A DNA stretch of 64,000 nucleotides, taken from an uncultured Sphingomonadaceae bacterium. GTDB lineage: Bacteria; Pseudomonadota; Alphaproteobacteria; Sphingomonadales; Sphingomonadaceae. The translations under genes and the position numbers were made by a program. The first letter of the stretch is position 1, and each line of letters begins with the position of its first letter. Location: assembly GCA_937995515.1 (NCBI GenBank), contig CALKJZ010000025.1, forward strand, positions 35,889 through 99,888, given 5' to 3'. Of this stretch, positions 40,219 through 50,942 are shown in pieces. The notes beneath the pieces were generated by a model. It made no database searches and was not told the DNA's origin. It was given only the letters and a program-made list of their open reading frames with translations.

Positions 40219-42639
40219 ATGCGGTTGGGCAGAGTGCCGGCAAGGGCCGTGCGCGCAGGGGCTCGGCTCTTCATCCTTGCGCTTGCGGGCGGGCCGGCCC
40301 TGGCGGGGGCAGACGCCGGCAGTGCCGGAAACGATGATGGCCCGGCCGGCGAACGCGCGGCAGCAAACCCCGGCCCGGGCGCGGCGCCCGCGCGCAGTGG
40401 CCCCGAGGAAATCCTCGTGGTGGCGCAGCGGCGCACCGAGCGCCTGATCGACGTGCCGGTTGCCGTTTCCGCCTTCACCGACCGCACCCGCGACCGTCTT
40501 GGCCTCAACAGCATCCAGGAGCTTGCCCGGTTCACGCCATCGGCGAGCTACCAGGACTATCCCAACCGGATCGCCATCCGCGGCATCGGCCGGCTTACCA
40601 ACGCGCTCGGCTCCGACCCGGGGGTCGCCGTCTACCAGGACGGGGTCTATACCTCGGAGACCGCGCCGCTTGGCCAGTTCCCCCTGTTTGTCGAGCGGGT
40701 GGAGGTGCTGCGCGGGCCGCAGGGTACGCTCTACGGCCGCAACGCGATCGCCGGCGCGGTCAATGTCGTCTCCCGGCGGCCAGCCCGTGCGCCCGAGGCC
40801 GAGATGCGCCTCGTGGTCGCAACCGGGGATCTCATCCAGCCCTCGGCCACCGTCTCCGGCCCGCTGTCGGATCGCCTGCGGTTCCGGCTCGGCGGTGTCA
40901 TCGATTTTCAGGGCCGCGGCAGCGTGCGCAACGAGTTCGCACCCGCCGGCCGGCGGGGGCTCGGCGCGCGCGACGACCTCTATGTCGAGGCGCAGGTCGA
41001 GGCCGATCTCGGCGCGGCGGCAACGCTCTGGCTGAAATGGAACCACGCCCGCTGGCGGCGCAGCGGCCTTCCCGTGGTGCAGCAGGGCCCCTATCTCACG
41101 ACCGACTATTTTCCCGCAAACAGCCTCCTTCCATCTGCAACCTTCGGGCTTGCCCGCGAGAATCCGGGTGCTGCCACCCTGCGGCGCGCCTGGCTCGACG
41201 ACGGGGGCGAGGTGAGGCTCGACGACAACCATGCCGTGACCGCCAACCTCACCGTGCCCGTCGGCGCGGTGACGCTGCGCTACACCGGCGGCGTCCAGAC
41301 CTACGACTATTCGAGCGTGTCCGATTATGATCGCACGGCGCGGGCGGACTATGCCATCGGGCCGTTTGCAATCGGCGCGCGCCAGCTCGAGCGGATCGGC
41401 GAATCGAAGACCCAGCACAGCCACGAGCTGACGCTCGCCTCGCCCGATGGCGCGCCCTTCCGCTGGATCCTTGGCGCCTTTGCCTTCTTCGAGGAAACCC
41501 GCCAGCCGGTCGAGCTCTCGGCCCCCGGCCAGCCCCAGCTTGCCCAGCCGCTCGCGCCGCCGCTGTTCCTGCCGGCCGCGCCCAACCCGGACCGGCTGTT
41601 CTACCGGCAGGAGGGCCTGCTCGAATCGCGCAGCCTTGCTGCCTTCGGCCAGGCAACGCTCCGGCTTGCGCCCGCGCTCGAGGCCACGGCGGGCCTGCGC
41701 CTGACCCGCGACCGCAAGACGGGCAGGGAATCGTTCCGGCTGCTGTTCTTCGAGCCGTTCACCCTCGGCCCGCTTGCCGGCTGCTGCGCGCTCGATGTGA
41801 CGCCGCCGGAGAACAGCCGGACGCTTCGCGACAGCTGGACCGGTGTGACCGCGCGGCTCGACCTCGCCTGGACCCCGGCGCCTGACACGCTGGCCTATCT
41901 CGTGCTCTCCAACGGCTGGAAATCGGGCGGCTTCAACCTTGGCCAGGTGGCGCCGGTGCCGACCGTCGAGCCCGAGTCGGTGCTTGCGCTCGAGGCGGGG
42001 CTGAAGCTCAGGCGCGGGCCGCTTGCCGCCTCGCTGGCCGGCTTCTGGAATGACTACCGCGATCTCCAGGTGCTCGTGAACGTGGTCCGCAATGCGGTGC
42101 TGCAGCAGGATTTCGTGAACGCCGAGCGGGCCCGGTCCGTCGGGATCGAGCTCGAGGCGACGTGGCAGCCGCTGCCCGCGCTCGACCTCACGCTTGCCTG
42201 GTCGTGGCTTGATGCCTCGTTCCGGCGCTTCTGCTGCGTCATCGACATCGCCTCCGACCAGCCTGCCACACCGCAGGACCTGCGCGGCAACCCGCTGCCG
42301 CAGGCGCCGCGGCACAAGCTGGCCCTCAACGCGGCGTGGCGGATCGAGACGGGCCCTGGCGTGCTGTCGCTCGGCGGCACCTTCGCCCACACGGCGCGGC
42401 AATATTTTGCGCCGTTCCCCACGGCCCGCTATGTGTCGCCCGCGCATGACATCGTCGACCTCAGGGCCGTCTTCTCCGACCGGGCAGGCCGCGCCACCCT
42501 CATCGGCTTCGTCAAGAACCTGTTCGACGAGGAAAGCGTGAACGGGGTCGCGCTCGGCCCCGCGTCGGCCGGGTATCCGCGCCTCGTGGTTCCCAACGCG
42601 CCGCGCGCGGCCGGCCTTGAGCTCCAGCTCCGGTTCTGA
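40219..42639 (+). CDS. TonB-dependent receptor of the transporter/cupin operon
   Basis: An 806-residue outer-membrane receptor with a signal peptide (RLFILALAGGPALAGA), a plug beginning EEILVVAQRRTERLIDVPVA and containing VEVLRGPQGTLYGRNAIAGA, and a barrel ending RAAGLELQLRF. It precedes a GPH-type MFS transporter, whose TTG start overlaps its end, and a JmjC-like cupin gene. The arrangement resembles carbohydrate or glycoside uptake loci of alphaproteobacteria, where receptors are encoded next to sugar:cation symporters. The ligand is not known. The start is supported by GGAGGAAGG upstream. Confidence 0.88.
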   Translation: MRLGRVPARAVRAGARLFILALAGGPALAGADAGSAGNDDGPAGERAAANPGPGAAPARSGPEEILVVAQRRTERLIDVPVAVSAFTDRTRDRLGLNSIQELARFTPSASYQDYPNRIAIRGIGRLTNALGSDPGVAVYQDGVYTSETAPLGQFPLFVERVEVLRGPQGTLYGRNAIAGAVNVVSRRPARAPEAEMRLVVATGDLIQPSATVSGPLSDRLRFRLGGVIDFQGRGSVRNEFAPAGRRGLGARDDLYVEAQVEADLGAAATLWLKWNHARWRRSGLPVVQQGPYLTTDYFPANSLLPSATFGLARENPGAATLRRAWLDDGGEVRLDDNHAVTANLTVPVGAVTLRYTGGVQTYDYSSVSDYDRTARADYAIGPFAIGARQLERIGESKTQHSHELTLASPDGAPFRWILGAFAFFEETRQPVELSAPGQPQLAQPLAPPLFLPAAPNPDRLFYRQEGLLESRSLAAFGQATLRLAPALEATAGLRLTRDRKTGRESFRLLFFEPFTLGPLAGCCALDVTPPENSRTLRDSWTGVTARLDLAWTPAPDTLAYLVLSNGWKSGGFNLGQVAPVPTVEPESVLALEAGLKLRRGPLAASLAGFWNDYRDLQVLVNVVRNAVLQQDFVNAERARSVGIELEATWQPLPALDLTLAWSWLDASFRRFCCVIDIASDQPATPQDLRGNPLPQAPRHKLALNAAWRIETGPGVLSLGGTFAHTARQYFAPFPTARYVSPAHDIVDLRAVFSDRAGRATLIGFVKNLFDEESVNGVALGPASAGYPRLVVPNAPRAAGLELQLRF

Positions 42640-44062
42640 GCCCCTCGGCCATCGGCCCGCCGAGCCGGGCCGCCGGCTGCCCGTGCGGCTTGCCTATGGC
42701 CTTGGCGCGGGCGCCTTCGGCATCAAGGACAACGGCCTCTCCTACCTCCTCCTCATCTTCTACAACCAGGCGCTCGGCCTGCCGGCCTCGTCTGTCGGCC
42801 TTGTCATCATGCTGGCGCTTCTGGTCGATGCGATGACCGACCCGCTGATCGGCCACCTGTCCGATTCGACCGGGAGCCGGCTGGGGCGCCGCCACCCGTG
42901 GATGCTGGGCGCGATCCTGCCGACCGCAGCGGCCGTCGCGCTGCTCTGGAACCCGCCCGCCGGGCTCGGCGAGGCTGCGCTGCTTGGCTGGTGCCTTGGC
43001 TTTACCGTGCTCGTGCGCCTGTGCGCGGGCGCGTTCGAGGTCCCCAACTCGGCGATGGTGGCCGAGCTCGCCCGCGACTATCACCTGCGCACGCGCATGC
43101 TGGCGCTGCGCCAGCTCTGCGGGTGGACATGCGGCATCCTCGCCGGCATGGCCGCCTTCGGGATCTTTCTTGCCGAGCGCGCCGACGGCGGCGGCGGCGT
43201 GACCGACCCTTCGGGCTATGGCGCCTACGGGATCGGTGCGGCAGCCGCCATCGCGGCCCTCATGCTGGTCTCGAGCCTCGGCACGCTGCGCCCCTTGCGG
43301 GAGGCCACACGGGCCGGGCCGGCTTCCGCCGCGCGGGCGATCCGGCCCGCGCTCGCCGCGCTGGGCCGCAACCGGCCGTTCCTCGTGGTGCTGGGCGCGG
43401 GCCTGTTCACGGCCATGACCTCGGGGCTTTCGGCGGCGCTCAACGTCTATTTCAACACCTTCCTGTGGCAGCTGTCGCCCGCGCGCATCTCGCTCCTTGT
43501 CTCCTCGGCCTTCTTCGGCGCGCTGCTCGCAGCCCTCCTGGCGCCGCCGCTCGGGGCGCGGTTCGAGAAACGGGGCGCGGCGCTCGTGATGCTGGGCGTC
43601 GTCGCGCTTGCCCTTCCCGCCCCGCTGCTGCTGCGGCTGGCCGGGCTGATGCCGACCGACCGGCCGGACCTGCTCCTTGCGATCCTCTATGGAACCACCG
43701 TCATCCAGGTGACGGCAGCGGTCGGCGCGGCGATCCTCGTTGGCTCGATGCTGGCCGATACCGTGGAGGTGACCGAGCTCGAGACCGGCCACCGCGCCGA
43801 GGGCCTGACCTTTGCCGCCTATGGCTTCACCAACAAGGCGGTCTCGGGCGTGGGGGTGTTCGCCTCCGGGCTGGTGCTTGCCGCCGCTGGCCTCTCCGAC
43901 CAGATGCGCCCGGCCGAGGTGCCCGAGGCGGTGCTGGTGCGGCTGGTCCTTCTCTACGCCGGGCTGGTCGTGGCCCTCGTCGGCACGGCGGCGCTGCTTC
44001 TTGCCCGCTATCCCATCACCGCTGCCAGCCATCGCCGCACGCTCGCCGCGCTTGGCCGCTGA
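42617..44062 (+). CDS. GPH-family MFS transporter (sugar:cation symporter type)
   Basis: A 481-residue inner-membrane protein with about twelve transmembrane helices. The early segment LPVRLAYGLGAGAFGIKDNG and the loop MTDPLIGHLSDSTGSRLGRR-HPWM carry the signature of the glycoside-pentoside-hexuronide:cation symporter family, including the conserved Asp-Pro after helix 2. It would take up the solute delivered to the periplasm by the adjacent receptor. The TTG at 42617, inside the receptor gene, gives a 23-residue polar leader; a GTG around the LPVRLAYG segment is an alternative, so the start is uncertain. Confidence 0.82.
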   Translation: MSSSSGSEPLGHRPAEPGRRLPVRLAYGLGAGAFGIKDNGLSYLLLIFYNQALGLPASSVGLVIMLALLVDAMTDPLIGHLSDSTGSRLGRRHPWMLGAILPTAAAVALLWNPPAGLGEAALLGWCLGFTVLVRLCAGAFEVPNSAMVAELARDYHLRTRMLALRQLCGWTCGILAGMAAFGIFLAERADGGGGVTDPSGYGAYGIGAAAAIAALMLVSSLGTLRPLREATRAGPASAARAIRPALAALGRNRPFLVVLGAGLFTAMTSGLSAALNVYFNTFLWQLSPARISLLVSSAFFGALLAALLAPPLGARFEKRGAALVMLGVVALALPAPLLLRLAGLMPTDRPDLLLAILYGTTVIQVTAAVGAAILVGSMLADTVEVTELETGHRAEGLTFAAYGFTNKAVSGVGVFASGLVLAAAGLSDQMRPAEVPEAVLVRLVLLYAGLVVALVGTAALLLARYPITAASHRRTLAALGR

Positions 44063-44132
44063 CCGCTGCTCCGCCTCGAGGGCGGCCCGACCTGTCATCC
44101 GTTTGTCATACGACGGGCGCATCGGGCAGTGG

Positions 44133-45236
44133 ATGCTCGATCCGCGCAAGCACAGGCCGCAGGCGCCCACCGGGTTCCGGCCGGATGATCCGCTGCGGGC
44201 GCTTGGTATCCGCGCGCCCGCCGGCCCGGCTGCGGCCGAGGCGGCACGTGCCGCCGCGCCTCGGCTCGACGATGCCACCCGCACCGAGATTGCGCTGGCC
44301 CTGATGGCCGGCACGCCGCCGCACCAGGTGGCCGGCGATCTCGTGCGCCGCGGGGTGGCGCCCGGGCTCGCCGGCGCCGAGGTGGAGCTTGCGCGCCCCT
44401 ATGCCGCCGCGGCCGCGCGGCTGGAGCGGCGCCTTGCCAAGCGCGAATGGCTGCACGCCATCCTCGCCCGGCTGGAGGCGGCGGCCGGGCTCGAGGTGCC
44501 GCGCCTCAACGCCCCCGCGCCCGAGGCCTTCTTCCGCGCGCACTGGTGCACGCTTCGGCCGGCCATCCTCACCGGGCTGGTCGACCACTGGCCCGCCATG
44601 CGCCTGTGGTCGCTCGACCATCTGGCGCGCGCGGTTCCACCCGACACCGAGGTGGAGGTCCAGACCGGCCGCAGCGCGGACGCCGACTTCGAGATCAACT
44701 CGGTGGCCCACAAGACGCGCATGGCCTGGGGCGCCGTGCTCGAGCGGCTGCGCGCCGATCCGACCACCAACGAGTTCTACATCACCGCCAACAACGGCTC
44801 GGTGAACCGCCGCGCGCTCGGCGCCCTCTGGGCCGATCTTGGCCCCATCCCCGGCTTTCTGGAACGCAACCGCATGGGCGACGGCTTCTTCTGGATGGGG
44901 CCGCGCGGCACCATCACCCCGTGGCACCATGATCTCACGCAGAACTTCCTGCTCAACATCGTGGGGCACAAGCGGGTCCGGCTGGTCGCCCCCAGCCGCA
45001 CACCGCTGATGCAGAACCACGTGCACTGCTTCTCCCGCTTCGGCACCGAGACCGGCCTTCCGCCCGAACTGGGGATGCAGACGGTCGACATCGGGCCGGG
45101 CGAGATCCTGTTCATCCCGGTGGGCTGGTGGCACCATGTGGAGGGCCTCTCGCTCACCATCGGCATGAGCTTTACCAACTTCGTGTGGGACAATGCCGGT
45201 TTCGAGGCGGATTATCGCGCCAATGGCGAGCTCTGA
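44133..45236 (+). CDS. Cupin_8/JmjC-like Fe(II)/2-oxoglutarate oxygenase
   Basis: A 367-residue protein. Residues up to about 130 are helical and not recognised; the rest is a Cupin_8 (JmjC-like) domain with iron ligands His and Asp in TPWHHDLTQNF and the distal His in GWWHHVEG, plus NIVGHKRVRLVAPS where the family binds 2-oxoglutarate. Such enzymes hydroxylate protein or small-molecule substrates. Cupin-like proteins are often encoded beside TonB receptors in sphingomonads and Caulobacter, but their role there is not defined. It lies 70 bases after the transporter stop. Start at ATG 44133 is tentative, as no good ribosome site precedes it. Confidence 0.8.
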   Translation: MLDPRKHRPQAPTGFRPDDPLRALGIRAPAGPAAAEAARAAAPRLDDATRTEIALALMAGTPPHQVAGDLVRRGVAPGLAGAEVELARPYAAAAARLERRLAKREWLHAILARLEAAAGLEVPRLNAPAPEAFFRAHWCTLRPAILTGLVDHWPAMRLWSLDHLARAVPPDTEVEVQTGRSADADFEINSVAHKTRMAWGAVLERLRADPTTNEFYITANNGSVNRRALGALWADLGPIPGFLERNRMGDGFFWMGPRGTITPWHHDLTQNFLLNIVGHKRVRLVAPSRTPLMQNHVHCFSRFGTETGLPPELGMQTVDIGPGEILFIPVGWWHHVEGLSLTIGMSFTNFVWDNAGFEADYRANGEL

Positions 45237-45247
45237 CGGAAGCGCCC

Positions 45248-45276
45248 TTTCCCCGAAGGCACGGGCGGGCTAACCG
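45248..45276 (+). promoter_or_regulatory. Weak candidate promoter for glyQ
   Basis: TTTCCC (45248-45253) and TAACCG (45271-45276) are 17 bases apart, and the glyQ GTG begins six bases after the -10. The spacing matches other short-leader candidates in the window, but the -35 match is poor. Confidence 0.25.
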
Positions 45277-45282
45277 CCCCGC

Positions 45283-46167
45283 GTGCAGACCCCGGCCCCG
45301 AGAAGCTTCCAGGACATCATTCTTGCCCTCCAGCACCACTGGGGCGGCGCGGGCTGCGCGCTCCTCCAGCCCTACGACATGGAGATGGGCGCCGGCACCT
45401 TCCACCCGGCCACGGCGCTGCGCGCGCTCGGGCCGCGGCCCTGGCGGGCTGCCTATGTCCAGCCCTGTCGCCGGCCGACCGACGGCCGCTATGGCGAGAA
45501 CCCCAACCGGCTGCAGCACTATTACCAGTTCCAGGTGATCCTGAAGCCCTCGCCCGACGCGGTGATCGACCTCTACCTCGCCTCGCTGGCCGCCATCGGC
45601 ATCGACACGAAGGCAAACGACATCCGCTTCGTGGAGGATGACTGGGAAAGCCCGACGCTCGGCGCCTGGGGGCTGGGCTGGGAGGTGTGGCTGAACGGCA
45701 TGGAGGTCACCCAGTTCACCTATTTCCAGCAGGTGGCAGGCCATGACTGCGCGCCGGTGGCCGCCGAGATCACCTACGGGCTCGAGCGGCTGGCGATGTA
45801 CATCCTCGGTGTCGACAATGTCTTCGACCTGCCGTTCAACGCCGCCGGCCTCAGCTATGGCGACGTGTTCCTCGAGGCGGAGCGGCAGTTCTCCGCGCAC
45901 AATTTCGAGGCAGCCGACACGCAGGCGCTGTTCGAGGGCTTCCGCCGGGCTGCAGCCGAGTGCCGGGCGCTGGTGGCGGCCGGGCTTCCGCTTCCCGCCT
46001 ACGACCAGGCAGTCAAGGCCAGCCACATGTTCAACCTCCTCGATGCGCGCGGGGTCATCTCGGTCGCCGAGCGGCAGGCGACGATCCTGCGCATCCGCGA
46101 GCTGGTTAAGCTGGTGGCCGATGCGCATCTGGCGCGCGAGGCGGCGCTGGAGCCCCGCAATGGCTGA
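45283..46167 (+). CDS. glyQ: Glycyl-tRNA synthetase alpha subunit
   Basis: The catalytic subunit of the bacterial alpha2beta2 glycyl-tRNA synthetase, 294 residues, near the family norm. Class II motifs are visible: [36 protein letters not shown] and the hallmark [32 protein letters not shown]. It attaches glycine to tRNA-Gly using ATP. The GTG at 45283 starts right before [14 protein letters not shown]. Its end overlaps the glyS ATG by eight bases, coupling subunit production. Confidence 0.95.
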   Translation: MQTPAPRSFQDIILALQHHWGGAGCALLQPYDMEMGAGTFHPATALRALGPRPWRAAYVQPCRRPTDGRYGENPNRLQHYYQFQVILKPSPDAVIDLYLASLAAIGIDTKANDIRFVEDDWESPTLGAWGLGWEVWLNGMEVTQFTYFQQVAGHDCAPVAAEITYGLERLAMYILGVDNVFDLPFNAAGLSYGDVFLEAERQFSAHNFEAADTQALFEGFRRAAAECRALVAAGLPLPAYDQAVKASHMFNLLDARGVISVAERQATILRIRELVKLVADAHLAREAALEPRNG

Positions 46168-48250
46168 GCTTCTCGTCGAGCTCCTCTGCGAGGAGATCCC
46201 GGCCCGCATGCAGGCGGCGGCCGTCGCGCAGCTCGAAGGGGGCATGCGCGCGATGCTTGCCGAAGCCGGGCTCCCGGCCGGGGAGGTGGCGGCCGACGCA
46301 ACGCCCCGCCGCCTCGTGCTGTGGGCGCGGGGCCTGCCGCCCTGCAGCGCCGACAGCTGCGAGGAACGGCGCGGGCCGCGCGCCGATGCGCCCGAAGCGG
46401 CAATCGCGGGCTTCCTGAAATCGGCCGGCGTGCCTCGCGAGGCGCTGGACGTGCGCGAGACGGAGAAGGGCCGGTTCCTGTTCGCCGTGGTCAGGCGCCC
46501 CGGCCGGCCGGCTGCCGAGGTGCTTGCCGAGCGGCTCGGTGCCGTGATCTCCGGGGTCCAGTGGCCGAGGTCGATGCGCTGGGGTGCGGCCTCGGTTTCC
46601 ACGGCGAGCCCGCGCTGGGTGCGGCCGCTGCGCGGCATCGTCGCCCTGCTGGATCACGAACCCGTGCCGTTCGAGGCGCTGGGCCTTGCGGCCGGCCGCG
46701 AGACCTTGGGCCACCGTTTCATGGCGCCCTGGCCGATCGCCGTCCAGTCGGCCTCCAGCTACCGCGAACAGCTCGCCCGCGCGCATGTGATCGTCTCGGC
46801 CGGGGAGCGGGCGGCCATCATCCGCGCCGGCGCGCGCGAGGCCGCGCAACGGGCCGGCTTCGTGCTGGTGGACGACGAGGCGCTGGTTGCCGAAAATGCC
46901 GGGCTTGCCGAATGGCCGGTGCCGCTCGTCGGCCGGTTCGACCCGGCCTTCCTCGATGTGCCGCCCGAGATCATCGCGCTGACGATGAAGGCGAACCAGA
47001 AATATTTCGCCTGCCGCACCGCCGATGGCCGCCTTGCCCCCGCCTTCGTGTGCGTGGCCAACATCGAGGCGCCCGATGGCGGCCGGACGATCGTTGCCGG
47101 CAACGAGCGCGTGCTGGCCGCGCGGCTTTCCGACGCCCGCTTCTTCTGGGAGCAGGATCTGCAGGTGCCGCTGGAGCGGCGGGCGGAAAAGCTCGCCGGC
47201 ATCGTCTTTCACGAAAAGCTTGGCACCTATGCCGACCGGGTGGAGCGGGTCGCCCATCTTGCCCGCTGGCTTGCGCAAGAGGGCACGGTTCCCGGCGCCG
47301 ACCCGGCCCTTGCCGAGCGCGCCGCGCGCCTTGCCAAGGCCGATCTCGTAACGGGCACCGTCGGCGAGTTTCCGGAGCTCCAGGGCATCATCGGCGGGCA
47401 TCTCGCGCAAGCGCAGGGGGAGGCCCCCGAGGTGGTGGCGGCAATCCGCGACCAGTATCGCCCGGCCGGGCCGGCCGATGCCGTGCCGGATCAGCCCGTC
47501 TCGGTCGCGCTCGGCATCGCCGAGCGGCTCGCCGATCTCGGTGCCTTCTTCGCCGTCGGCGAGGTGCCCACCGGCTCGCGCGATCCGCTGGCGCTCCGGC
47601 GCGCGGCGCTCGGCCTCATCCGGCTGCTGACGGCCAACGCCATCCGGCTCAATGCCGCGCCGGCGGCCTTCCACGGGCTCGAGATCCGCGCGGATACGCT
47701 GGGCGAAGTGGCGGAGCCGCTCCGCCAGCTGCGGGCCTTCCTCTCCGACCGGCTGAAGGTCCAGGCGCGCGAGAGCGGCGTGCCCCACGACCTTGTCGAT
47801 GCGGTGTTCGCGCTCGGGGTCGATGACGATCTGGTGCGCGTGCTCGAGCGCGTGCGCGCGCTTGCGGCCATGGTGGATACCGCCGAGGGCCAGGCGCTTC
47901 TTGCCGGCGTCAGGCGGGCTGCCAGCATCCTGCGCATCGAGGAAGGCAGGGACGGCCACTCCCACCCGCCCGAGCCCGACCCGGCGCTGCTCTGCGAGCC
48001 GGCCGAACGCATGCTCGACACGGCCCTTGCGGCCGCGCAACACTCTGTCACCGCGGCCGTTGCCGCCGAGGACTATGCCGCCGCAATGCGCGACATTGCA
48101 GCGCTCCGCCCGCTGGTCGACCGCTTTTTCGACGAGGTGACAGTGAACGCATCCGACCCGGCGCTTCGCGCCAACCGCCTGAGGCTCCTTGCCCGCCTGC
48201 GTGCGACCGCCCGGCTCGTTGCCGATTTCGCGAAGATCGAAGGCCGATAG
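46160..48250 (+). CDS. glyS: Glycyl-tRNA synthetase beta subunit
   Basis: A 696-residue partner of GlyQ that carries tRNA-binding regions, including a C-terminal DALR-type anticodon domain. It opens with the family's [18 protein letters not shown] and contains [46 protein letters not shown] and [12 protein letters not shown], all characteristic of GlyS. It starts within glyQ and is followed two bases later by ppdK, an order that recurs in sphingomonads. Confidence 0.95.
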   Translation: MAELLVELLCEEIPARMQAAAVAQLEGGMRAMLAEAGLPAGEVAADATPRRLVLWARGLPPCSADSCEERRGPRADAPEAAIAGFLKSAGVPREALDVRETEKGRFLFAVVRRPGRPAAEVLAERLGAVISGVQWPRSMRWGAASVSTASPRWVRPLRGIVALLDHEPVPFEALGLAAGRETLGHRFMAPWPIAVQSASSYREQLARAHVIVSAGERAAIIRAGAREAAQRAGFVLVDDEALVAENAGLAEWPVPLVGRFDPAFLDVPPEIIALTMKANQKYFACRTADGRLAPAFVCVANIEAPDGGRTIVAGNERVLAARLSDARFFWEQDLQVPLERRAEKLAGIVFHEKLGTYADRVERVAHLARWLAQEGTVPGADPALAERAARLAKADLVTGTVGEFPELQGIIGGHLAQAQGEAPEVVAAIRDQYRPAGPADAVPDQPVSVALGIAERLADLGAFFAVGEVPTGSRDPLALRRAALGLIRLLTANAIRLNAAPAAFHGLEIRADTLGEVAEPLRQLRAFLSDRLKVQARESGVPHDLVDAVFALGVDDDLVRVLERVRALAAMVDTAEGQALLAGVRRAASILRIEEGRDGHSHPPEPDPALLCEPAERMLDTALAAAQHSVTAAVAAEDYAAAMRDIAALRPLVDRFFDEVTVNASDPALRANRLRLLARLRATARLVADFAKIEGR

Positions 48251-48252
48251 CC

Positions 48253-50940
48253 ATGCTCCACCAGAAGCTTCCCGCCCTCCTCCATCCCTTCGGCGGCGAT
48301 GCGCCCTCCTGCCACCAGCTGGGCAAGGCGCATCTTGGCGGGAAGGGCGCAAACTGCGCGGAAATGGCCGGCATCGGCCTGCCGGTGCCGCCGGGCTTTA
48401 TCATCCCCACCCCGCTGTGCACGGCCTTTGCGAGGGCTGGCAACCGCCTGCCCGACGAGCTCGTGGCGGCGCTGCCGCAGGGCCTTGCCCATATCGAGGC
48501 GGCCGTCGGCACGGGCGCGCGCTTTGGCGACCCGGACAATCCACTGCTCGTCTCGGTGCGCTCGGGGGCGCGTGTCTCGATGCCGGGCATGATGGACACG
48601 GTGCTCAACCTCGGCCTCAACGATCTGACCGTCGAGGGACTCGCCCAGCGTTCGGGCGACCCGCGTTTCGCGTGGGACAGCTACCGCCGCTTCGTGCAGA
48701 TGTATGGCGATGTGGTGCTCGGCCTCGACCATTATCTGTTCGAGGAGGCGCTCGAGCTGCTGAAGGACGACCGCGGGGTCACGCTCGATACGGCGCTCTC
48801 TGCCGACGACCTGCGCGCGCTGGTGAGGACCTTCCTCGGCATCGTGGAAGCCGAAACCGGGCGCCCCTTCCCGCAGGACCCGGGGGAGCAGCTGCTGGGC
48901 GCCGTGGCGGCAGTCTTCGGCTCGTGGCAGTCGGAGCGGGCGCGCGTCTACCGGCGGCTCAACGACATCCCCGAGGATTGGGGCACGGCCGTGACCGTGC
49001 AGGCGATGGTGTTCGGCAACATGGGCGACGACAGCGCAACCGGCGTGGCCTTCACCCGCGACCCGGCCACCGGCGAAAAGCGGATCTATGGCGAATATCT
49101 GGTCAACGCCCAGGGGGAGGATGTGGTGGCAGGCATCCGCACGCCCGATCACCTGACCCGCGCTGCCCGCGAGGCCGCCGGCGCCCCGGGGCTCTCCATG
49201 GAAGAGGCAATGCCCGCGGTCTTCGCCCAGCTGTGCGGCATCTTCGAGCTGCTCGAGCGCCATTACCGCGACTGCCAGGACATCGAGTTCACCGTGCAGC
49301 AGGGCTTCCTGTTCATCCTCCAGACCCGCAGCGCCAAGCGCACTGCGCGCGCCGCGCTCAAGATGGCGGTAGACATGGTGGAGGAAGGCCTGATCTCGAC
49401 GGAGGAGGCGGTCCTGCGGGTTGACCCGCAGGTGCTCGACCAGCTGCTGCACCCCACGCTCGACCCGGCAGCCGAACGCGAGGTGATCGCAACCGGCCTT
49501 CCCGCCTCGCCGGGTGCGGCCTCGGGCGCAATCGTGCTCGACTCCGCCGAGGCCGAGCGGCGCGCCGGCCTCGGCGAGGCAGTGATCCTCGTTCGGGTGG
49601 AAACCAGCCCCGAGGACATCGCCGGCATGCACGCCGCGCGCGGGATCCTGACCGCGCGCGGCGGCATGACGAGCCATGCCGCAGTGGTGGCGCGCGGCAT
49701 GGGGCGGCCCTGTGTCTCGGGTGCGGGCAGCCTGTTCATCGATGCCGAGGCCCGCACGGTCAGGGCCGGCGCGGTCACCCTCGCCGAGGGCGACCGGATC
49801 ACCATCGACGGCGGGACCGGCGAGGTGATGCTGGGCGAGGTGGCGATGGTGGAGCCGCAGCTGTCCGGCGACTTTGCAACCCTGATGGCCTGGGCCGACG
49901 CGCATGGCGGGCTGAAGGTGCGTGCCAATGCCGAGACCCCGGCCGACTGCCGGACCGCGCGGCAGTTCGGGGCCCAGGGCATCGGCCTTGCCCGCACCGA
50001 GCACATGTTCTTCGAGGGCAACCGCATCGGTCCGATGCGCGAGATGATCCTCGCCGATTCGACCGAGGCGCGCCGTTCCGCGCTGGCCAAGCTCCTGCCC
50101 ATGCAGCGAGCGGATTTCGGCGAGCTGTTCGCCGTGATGGGCGACCTGCCCGTCACCATCCGCCTGCTCGACCCGCCGCTCCACGAGTTCCTGCCCGCGC
50201 GCGAGGCCGATTTCGAGGAGCTGGCCCAAAAGCTCGGGCTTTCGGTCGCCGCAGTCAAGCGCCGCACCGCCGAGCTGCACGAGTTCAATCCCATGCTCGG
50301 CCATCGCGGCTGCCGCCTCGTCATCACCTATCCGGAAATCGCCGAGATGCAGGTGCGCGCGATCCTCGAGGCGGCGCTTGCGGCCGCTTTGCCGCCTTCG
50401 CTCGAGATCATGGTGCCGCTGGTGGCCACCCGGCGCGAGCTCGAGCTGGTCAGGGAGATCATCGACCGGACTGCCGAGACGGTCTTCGCCGAGGCCGGCC
50501 GCCGGCTTTCCTATCTCGTTGGCACCATGATCGAGCTGCCGCGCGCGGCCTTGCGCGCCGACGAGATCGCGGAGGTCGCCGAGTTCTTCAGCTTCGGCAC
50601 CAACGATCTCACCCAGACGGCGCTCGGCCTGTCGCGCGATGATGCCGCGAAGTTCCTCGGCGCCTATGTGGATGCCGGGATCTTCGCCCGCGACCCGTTC
50701 GTGACGATCGACCGCGAGGGCGTGGGCGAGTTCGTGTCGCTTGCCACCGCGCGCGGCCGCGCCGCCCGGCCGGGGCTCAAGCTCGGCATCTGCGGCGAGC
50801 ATGGCGGCGACCCGGACTCGATCGCCTTCGTCGCCGCGCTCGGCCTCGACTATGTCTCCTGCTCGCCATGGCGCGTGCCCGTCGCCCGGCTTGCGGCAGC
50901 GCAGGCGGCCCTGCGTGCCGGAGCGGCCCGGCCCGCCTGA
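48253..50940 (+). CDS. ppdK: Pyruvate, phosphate dikinase
   Basis: An 895-residue enzyme interconverting pyruvate + ATP + phosphate and phosphoenolpyruvate + AMP + PPi. Domains in order: N-terminal ATP-grasp (GGKGANCAEMAGIGLPVPPG), the swivelling phosphohistidine domain with RGGMTSHAAVVARGMG (His475) and the C-terminal PEP/pyruvate barrel with ARTEHMFFE, STEARRSALAKLLPMQR and the catalytic Cys847 in LGICGEHGGDP. It begins two bases after the glyS stop and is probably co-transcribed. It ends two bases before the next GTG. Confidence 0.95.
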   Translation: MLHQKLPALLHPFGGDAPSCHQLGKAHLGGKGANCAEMAGIGLPVPPGFIIPTPLCTAFARAGNRLPDELVAALPQGLAHIEAAVGTGARFGDPDNPLLVSVRSGARVSMPGMMDTVLNLGLNDLTVEGLAQRSGDPRFAWDSYRRFVQMYGDVVLGLDHYLFEEALELLKDDRGVTLDTALSADDLRALVRTFLGIVEAETGRPFPQDPGEQLLGAVAAVFGSWQSERARVYRRLNDIPEDWGTAVTVQAMVFGNMGDDSATGVAFTRDPATGEKRIYGEYLVNAQGEDVVAGIRTPDHLTRAAREAAGAPGLSMEEAMPAVFAQLCGIFELLERHYRDCQDIEFTVQQGFLFILQTRSAKRTARAALKMAVDMVEEGLISTEEAVLRVDPQVLDQLLHPTLDPAAEREVIATGLPASPGAASGAIVLDSAEAERRAGLGEAVILVRVETSPEDIAGMHAARGILTARGGMTSHAAVVARGMGRPCVSGAGSLFIDAEARTVRAGAVTLAEGDRITIDGGTGEVMLGEVAMVEPQLSGDFATLMAWADAHGGLKVRANAETPADCRTARQFGAQGIGLARTEHMFFEGNRIGPMREMILADSTEARRSALAKLLPMQRADFGELFAVMGDLPVTIRLLDPPLHEFLPAREADFEELAQKLGLSVAAVKRRTAELHEFNPMLGHRGCRLVITYPEIAEMQVRAILEAALAAALPPSLEIMVPLVATRRELELVREIIDRTAETVFAEAGRRLSYLVGTMIELPRAALRADEIAEVAEFFSFGTNDLTQTALGLSRDDAAKFLGAYVDAGIFARDPFVTIDREGVGEFVSLATARGRAARPGLKLGICGEHGGDPDSIAFVAALGLDYVSCSPWRVPVARLAAAQAALRAGAARPA

Positions 50941-50942
50941 AG

